NCBI RefSeq assembly: GCF_000341005.1
Contig: NZ_ANBD01000092.1
Span: forward strand, 6,880 to 67,880
Direction of reading: 5' to 3'
Source: Nocardiopsis alkaliphila YIM 80379
GTDB lineage: Bacteria; Actinomycetota; Actinomycetes; Streptosporangiales; Streptosporangiaceae
DNA length: 61,001 nt
A program made the position numbers and the translations under genes. This document shows positions 56,677 through 61,001 of this stretch, piece after piece. Every line of letters begins with the position of its first letter. Within the stretch, counting starts at the first letter, position 1. Under the pieces are notes generated by a model, which saw nothing but the letters and a program-made list of their open reading frames with translations, was not told the DNA's origin and made no database searches.

Positions 56677-59010
56677 TCAACGGTCGGGGACGGGGCCACG
56701 GGAGACCACCCGTACCGGGGAGTCCAACACGGCCACGTCCCCGTCGCGGTCGGTGCGTGCGTTCACCCGGGCCACCCGTTCCAGGATCCCCTGGGTGGAC
56801 GGAGCCGGATGGCCATAGGGGTTGTCCGAACCCACAGAGGTCACCGACACCAGCGCCCCGGTGGCTTCGAGAAAAGCGGGCTCCTGGGTGCCGGCCCCGT
56901 GATGGGGGGTGTTGAGCACCGTCACCGCCAACAGCGCGGCGTCCGGGCCGCGCAACAACTCTCCCTGGGCGGGCTCCTCGATGTCCCCGGTGAGTAGAAC
57001 CGACAGGTGAGGGCCGTCCGCACGAACGACCACGGAGGCGTCGTTGACCGAGCCCGCGTAACCGGCCCGAGGCCACAGCACCCGCAGCGCCCAGGGACCC
57101 ACCCGCAACGATCGGCCCCGTTCGGCCACCGTGAGCTCCGCACCTTCGCGAAGCAGTAGGCGTCCCACCGGTGTGGAATCGAACCCCTCCGGGGCCAACA
57201 CCGACGTCACTCGCCGATGTCGCAGTACTCCCGGGGTTCCGTCCACGTGGTCGGCGTGGTCATGACTGAGCACCAACAACGGGACGTCGCGCACCCCCAA
57301 CCGGCTCAAACACCCGTCCACCACCCCGGGGTCGTCCCCGGTGTCGTACACCACCGCCTCCCCCGGCCCCGTGGACAACACGAGCGCGTCCCCTTGCCCC
57401 ACGTCGCAGGCGACCAACGCCCACCCCCGCGGGGGCCAGCCTCCCGGTACGCACCGGGCCGCCGCTCCCAGCAGCAGAGCCACCACCGCCACCGCGGCGA
57501 GCACTCGACGGGCCCGGCCCCGAATCAGCAGGAAGACCACCACCAGCGTGGCCAGCAGCAGTGCTCCGACCAGGTCGGAACGCCACGGCAAGGCTCCGTA
57601 GGGTACCCGCGCGCCCACCTGTGCCACCCTGGCGATCCAGGAGACCCCCAGGCCCGGCAGATGTACCAGGACCACGGCCGCACCGGACCACACCGCCGCC
57701 AGCGCGACCAACGCCGACCCGGCCACGGTCACCACCGCGACCACAGGGGCGGCCAATACGTTGGCCGGCACCGCGACCCAGGAGACCTCCCCGGACAGCG
57801 AGACCAGGACCGGAGCGACCGCCACGTGCGCCGCGACCGCCACCGCCAGAGCCTCCGCGAGAGGGCGGGGCAGCCGAGTGGACCACGCGCGCGTCCAACC
57901 GGGCACCAACAGCAGGATCCCGGCGGTGGCCAATACCGACAGTGCGAACCCGTAGGAGGACGCCAACCCGGGGGCGACGAACAGTACCCCCACCACGGTG
58001 GCGCTCAGCGCACCCAATCCGGCCTGCGTACGCCCGGTCGCCAACGCCAGCAACCCGAGCGAGCCCATGAAGGCCGCCCGCACCACGCTCGGTTCGGGTC
58101 TGCACACCAGGACGAACAGCCAGATCATCACCGCGCCGCCCAACACCGAACACCATGTCGGGGCGCGTGCCCACCGCGCCAGCGCCAGCACGAACCCGGT
58201 CAGGATCGCCAGGTTGGCACCGGAGACGGTCAACAGATGAGTCATTCCGGTGGCCCGGAAGTCCTCCGCCGTCTCCTCCGACAGCTCCGAGGTGTCACCG
58301 ACGATCAGGGCGGGCAACAACCCTCGTTCGGGCTGGGACAACTCGGCCGTGGCCTGGCGAAGGTCGGAGCGGACCCCGCCGGCGAAAGCCTGTAGGCGGC
58401 CGGCCTTCGCCACCTGTTCGGGCGGGCCCCGGACCGGGACCAACGCCGCGGTCAGTGGGTCGTCCTCAGCGGCCAAGAAAGCGCCACGGGCGGTGAAGGC
58501 CTGCCCCGGTAGCAGTCCCGACCATCCCTCGCCGGAGGCCAACACCACCACCGAAGCGCGGGAAGGACGCACCCGACCCTCCACACGTACCCACAGGGTG
58601 CGTGCCGGCACCACCCATTCCGCACGCCCAGGGCGAGGCATCCCAGCCCTGGAGCGTGGATCCGCCGTTGCCACCGCGGCGAACTCCACCTCACCCTCGT
58701 GTTCGACGGCCACCGCAGCGGCGCTCGTCATGGTCCTGTGCACGTGGAGGCCGGTCACCGCGGCCACCGTCGCCACGCATACCAGGGTCGCCACCGTCAC
58801 CAGGGCGGGCGCCTGCGCCACTCGGTCGAACCGGGCCATCAGGAAGACCGCCAGCGTGCAGGCGGCCGCCACGGCCGAGCCCGACCACGCGGCCCAAGGC
58901 GGAACGGCCAAGGCCGCCAACGCGCAGGCCCAGGAAGCCGAGGCCGGCGCGACCAGCCGCAGGTCCGGCCGGTTCAGTCCGTACCCGTCGGTCCCCAGCC
59001 AGGTCACCAT
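56677..59010 (-). CDS. comEC: ComEC/Rec2-family DNA uptake channel protein
   Basis: The 777-residue membrane protein has an N-terminal DUF4131-like part, the competence domain (LLPALIVGDTSELSEETAEDFRATGMTHLLTVSGANLAIL) with eight or more hydrophobic segments, and a C-terminal metallo-beta-lactamase-like domain with LSHDHADHVDGT. In naturally transformable bacteria it passes single-stranded DNA into the cell. It starts seven bases after the comEA stop, so the two are coupled. Confidence 0.93.
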   Translation of the reverse strand: MVTWLGTDGYGLNRPDLRLVAPASASWACALAALAVPPWAAWSGSAVAAACTLAVFLMARFDRVAQAPALVTVATLVCVATVAAVTGLHVHRTMTSAAAVAVEHEGEVEFAAVATADPRSRAGMPRPGRAEWVVPARTLWVRVEGRVRPSRASVVVLASGEGWSGLLPGQAFTARGAFLAAEDDPLTAALVPVRGPPEQVAKAGRLQAFAGGVRSDLRQATAELSQPERGLLPALIVGDTSELSEETAEDFRATGMTHLLTVSGANLAILTGFVLALARWARAPTWCSVLGGAVMIWLFVLVCRPEPSVVRAAFMGSLGLLALATGRTQAGLGALSATVVGVLFVAPGLASSYGFALSVLATAGILLLVPGWTRAWSTRLPRPLAEALAVAVAAHVAVAPVLVSLSGEVSWVAVPANVLAAPVVAVVTVAGSALVALAAVWSGAAVVLVHLPGLGVSWIARVAQVGARVPYGALPWRSDLVGALLLATLVVVFLLIRGRARRVLAAVAVVALLLGAAARCVPGGWPPRGWALVACDVGQGDALVLSTGPGEAVVYDTGDDPGVVDGCLSRLGVRDVPLLVLSHDHADHVDGTPGVLRHRRVTSVLAPEGFDSTPVGRLLLREGAELTVAERGRSLRVGPWALRVLWPRAGYAGSVNDASVVVRADGPHLSVLLTGDIEEPAQGELLRGPDAALLAVTVLNTPHHGAGTQEPAFLEATGALVSVTSVGSDNPYGHPAPSTQGILERVARVNARTDRDGDVAVLDSPVRVVSRGPVPDR

Positions 59011-59016
59011 CGGCCC

Positions 59017-60225
59017 TCACCCCACGGTCACGTGCGGCCGTAGGTTCTCCAGGGTCTTCTCCCCGATCCCGTCCACCCCCAGCAGATCGTCGACACTGGA
59101 GAAAGAACCCCCAAGAGCCTCCCGGTGAGCGAGGATCTGCCGTGCCTTCTTCTCCCCGATCCCGGGCAGGGTCCGCAACTCCGTCTCTCCGGCGGTGCTG
59201 ATGTTCACCAATGAGGTTCCCCCGCCGGGCACACCCGCGTTTTCGACGCCCTCCTCCTCCGCGACGCCGACCAGGATCCGTTCTCCGTCGGTCAGTGTCC
59301 GGGCCAGATTGAGCAGGTCCAGATCGGTTTCGGGTAGTGCGCCCCCGGCCTCCTCCACGGCGTCGGCCACCCGCGACCCGGCGGGCAGGGTGTACAGGCC
59401 CGGTTCGGTGACCTCACCGCCAACGTGCACCACCACGTCCTCCTCTGGCTCCACGTCGGGTGGCGCATCGGTCGAGGTATCGGCGCTGCCGGGGACGTCA
59501 TCGGCGAAGGAACCCTCGGTCACCGCTTGGGTGACCAACTCGGGGGCGGTGACCTCTTGAGGGCTCTCACGCGACATCAGGAACGCCGCCACGACCGCCG
59601 CCACACCCAGGGCCAGCAGGACCGCCACCGACCTTCGGGACAGCGCGCTCTGGGAGCTCCAGCCACGTGTCACCCGTTCCAGGGCGCTGAGGGATTCCTC
59701 GGGTGACAGCTCCACGTACCCGGCGGGTGGCCGTTCTGGTCGGCGTGTGGGCCGGGAAGGGTCCCGCGTCCCCTCCGGTGGTTCCGGCGTGGTGGCCCGT
59801 CCCTCCTCGGAGGCGCCCTGAGTCCGTGCGGGCGGGTGCGTCCCGGGCCCTGGCCCGGCCGGTTCCCTCCAGGGTCCGGACGAGCGTGTCTTCCGGTTTC
59901 GCGCAGGCCTCGGTGCCGGCACCGAAGGTGCGGGAGTCGAGGGGGCTGAGAGGGGCAGTACGTCCCGCGAATCCCGCTCCCGCCATGGTGGCTCGGTGCG
60001 CGCGGAGAAGGGGCGGTGGGCGGCGTCGGCCTCCGGAACCGCGTAGGGGGCGCTGGGCACCTGGGACCCAGATCCGGGTTCGGACGCCGAGGGCACGACC
60101 GGTGGGCGGGGAATACGGGCGCGCAAACGCCTGGCCACGGGAGAGGCGTCCAGTCCGAGTGCGCGGAGTCGTTCTTCAGGGGTCGATGTGGGAGAGGGGC
60201 GCCGTGACCGGCGCGAAGCGGTCAT
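59017..60225 (-). CDS. comEA: ComEA-like DNA-binding membrane protein
   Basis: The 402-residue protein has a long Pro/Arg-rich N-terminus, one membrane segment (SVAVLLALGVAAVVAAFLM, about residues 199-217), a SLBB domain (VVVHVGGEVTEPGLYTLPAGSRVADAVEEAGG) and two C-terminal helix-hairpin-helix motifs (LRTLPGIGEKKARQIL, LLGVDGIGEKTLENL) that bind DNA without sequence preference. It passes DNA to ComEC. ATG 60225 has TAGCGT seven bases upstream and no ribosome binding site, so it is probably leaderless. Confidence 0.92.
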   Translation of the reverse strand: MTASRRSRRPSPTSTPEERLRALGLDASPVARRLRARIPRPPVVPSASEPGSGSQVPSAPYAVPEADAAHRPFSARTEPPWRERDSRDVLPLSAPSTPAPSVPAPRPARNRKTRSSGPWREPAGPGPGTHPPARTQGASEEGRATTPEPPEGTRDPSRPTRRPERPPAGYVELSPEESLSALERVTRGWSSQSALSRRSVAVLLALGVAAVVAAFLMSRESPQEVTAPELVTQAVTEGSFADDVPGSADTSTDAPPDVEPEEDVVVHVGGEVTEPGLYTLPAGSRVADAVEEAGGALPETDLDLLNLARTLTDGERILVGVAEEEGVENAGVPGGGTSLVNISTAGETELRTLPGIGEKKARQILAHREALGGSFSSVDDLLGVDGIGEKTLENLRPHVTVG

Positions 60226-60232
60226 GCCATCA

Positions 60233-60238
60233 ACGCTA
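60233..60238 (-). promoter_or_regulatory. -10 hexamer of a probable leaderless comEA transcript
   Basis: TAGCGT on the minus strand ends seven bases before the ATG at 60225. Confidence 0.5.
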
Positions 60239-60335
60239 GGGAGTCGTTCACCCCCTGTCACCGGTCGTTTTCAAGCTGTGGACAACTCGCCGGTAACCGT
60301 GATCCGTGCTCCTCGGAACCGGCCGAGAACGACGA

Positions 60336-60370
60336 CAGGGCCCGGGCTCCCAACGGGAGACCGGACCCTG
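60336..60370 (-). terminator. Terminator after rpsT
   Basis: A 16-base stem (60336-60351 with 60355-60370, two imperfect pairs) with a three-base loop, 23 bases past the rpsT stop. It separates rpsT from the com genes. Confidence 0.65.
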
Positions 60371-60393
60371 GAAAACCGCGGGCCACGCAGTCC

Positions 60394-60663
60394 TTAGGCG
60401 GACTGGAGCTGGTACAGGCGCTTGGCGATCGCGCTCTTGCGGTTCGCGGCCTGGTTCTTGTGGATGACGCCCTTGCTGGTGGCCTTGTCCAGAGCGCGGG
60501 CGGCGGTGCGCTGCGCCACGGTGGCCTTCTCGACGTCCCCGGCCTCGGCAGCTTCGCGGAACCTCCGAATGGCCGTCTTCAGGGAAGAGCGCACCGCCTG
60601 GTTGCGGACACGAGCCTTCTCGTTCTGCCGGTTGCGCTTCTTCTGCGACTTGATGTTCGCCAT
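60394..60663 (-). CDS. rpsT: Small ribosomal subunit protein S20
   Basis: An 89-residue Lys/Arg/Ala-rich helical protein beginning [18 protein letters not shown] and ending [12 protein letters not shown], a full-length S20. It binds 16S rRNA early in 30S assembly. GGAG lies about ten bases before the ATG. In many actinobacteria it neighbours holA; here comEA and comEC lie between. Confidence 0.96.
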   Translation of the reverse strand: MANIKSQKKRNRQNEKARVRNQAVRSSLKTAIRRFREAAEAGDVEKATVAQRTAARALDKATSKGVIHKNQAANRKSAIAKRLYQLQSA

Positions 60664-60882
60664 GCGAAAACGTGCTCCAGTAACTGTGATCTGCGCGCCG
60701 GTCGAACAGGCGGCTCATCTCATGGGCAGCCGTTCCATGAGTGGCGTGCGTGGGCACCGGCGCAGGGTGTGTGAGTCCATAGGGCTCGAATTCGAACGTG
60801 GAAGTCCGAGACACGGACTTCTCAGTATGCCGTATTCGGCGGACCGCTCAGACCTGGGGCACGTGAATTCGACTACGAACTC

Positions 60883-61001
60883 TCAGGAGAGCGGGTCCAA
60901 CCACGCCGTTCGATAGGCACGCACGTCGTCTTCGGTGGCCTCGTCGGCCAGGTAGAGCGCCACTCCGGTCGTCAGGCCCTCGGGTGGTTCGGCTCCCGAC
61001 A
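60883..61001 (-). CDS. C-terminal end of an unidentified protein (partial)
   Basis: A minus-strand frame with host-like codons runs from the right edge of the window to a stop at 60883-60885. The visible 38 residues include LTTGVALYLADEATEDDVRAYRTAWLDPLS. I do not recognise it. The gene starts outside the window. About 220 bases separate it from rpsT. Confidence 0.55.
   Translation of the reverse strand, partial: SGAEPPEGLTTGVALYLADEATEDDVRAYRTAWLDPLS

Overview
This window is a high-GC actinobacterial chromosome segment of about 61 kb. Gene content (ergothioneine genes egtABCD, ftsK-rodZ-rimO-pgsA-cinA-clgR, DUF3046-recA-recX, miaB-miaA-dapF, hflX, comEC/comEA, rpsT) and GC-ending codons point to Streptosporangiales/Streptomycetales-type actinobacteria. 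A Nocardiopsis-like genus is my best guess, inferred from gene order and style and not from a search. No tRNA, rRNA, CRISPR array, transposase or integrase was recognised.

Layout. 0.4-4.9 kb: ergothioneine operon egtA-egtB-egtC, then egtD. 5-9.2 kb: dapB, a methyltransferase, a Nudix hydrolase, menA, a GNAT enzyme and a small holin-like membrane protein. 9.6-19.6 kb: dapA-rnj, ftsK, a RodZ-like protein, then rimO-pgsA-cinA and clgR. 19.7-26.8 kb: an Rrf2 regulator, then an amino-sugar locus (NagZ-like glycosidase, two permeases, a binding lipoprotein) divergent from a ROK regulator with a palindromic operator between them. 26.9-32.3 kb: a GNAT enzyme, DUF3046, recA carrying two inteins, and recX. 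32.3-39 kb: an S9 peptidase and a TAXI-TRAP transporter. 39.2-43.7 kb: miaB, a LigB-like protein, miaA and dapF. 52.4-61 kb: hflX, a HutI-like amidohydrolase, holA, comEC, comEA and rpsT.

The most interesting part is 43.7-52 kb, which sits between dapF and hflX; these two are normally close neighbours in this part of actinobacterial chromosomes. It holds a lower-GC cassette on the minus strand that looks like an undescribed peptide-modification (RiPP-like) system: a 48-residue peptide gene with a strong ribosome binding site, a 2OG-Fe(II)-type oxygenase, a protein with an HExxH motif resembling the alpha-ketoglutarate/HExxH peptide beta-hydroxylases, a 151-residue repeat protein, and an MFS exporter. 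The small peptide and the repeat protein share an 11-residue pattern, RLxxxVPxxxL, once in the peptide and four times in the repeat protein, which suggests both are substrates of the same enzymes. Beside it lies a decayed glycolate oxidase locus (glcD truncated and frameshifted, glcE fused to the end of glcF), next to an intact malate synthase.

Other points: RecA has one intein in the P-loop and one in DNA-binding loop L2, and the extein codons around the second look co-converted. At least nine genes have a -10 hexamer exactly 6-7 bases before the start codon, the signature of leaderless transcripts. A possible H-type pseudoknot lies upstream of the HutI-like gene.
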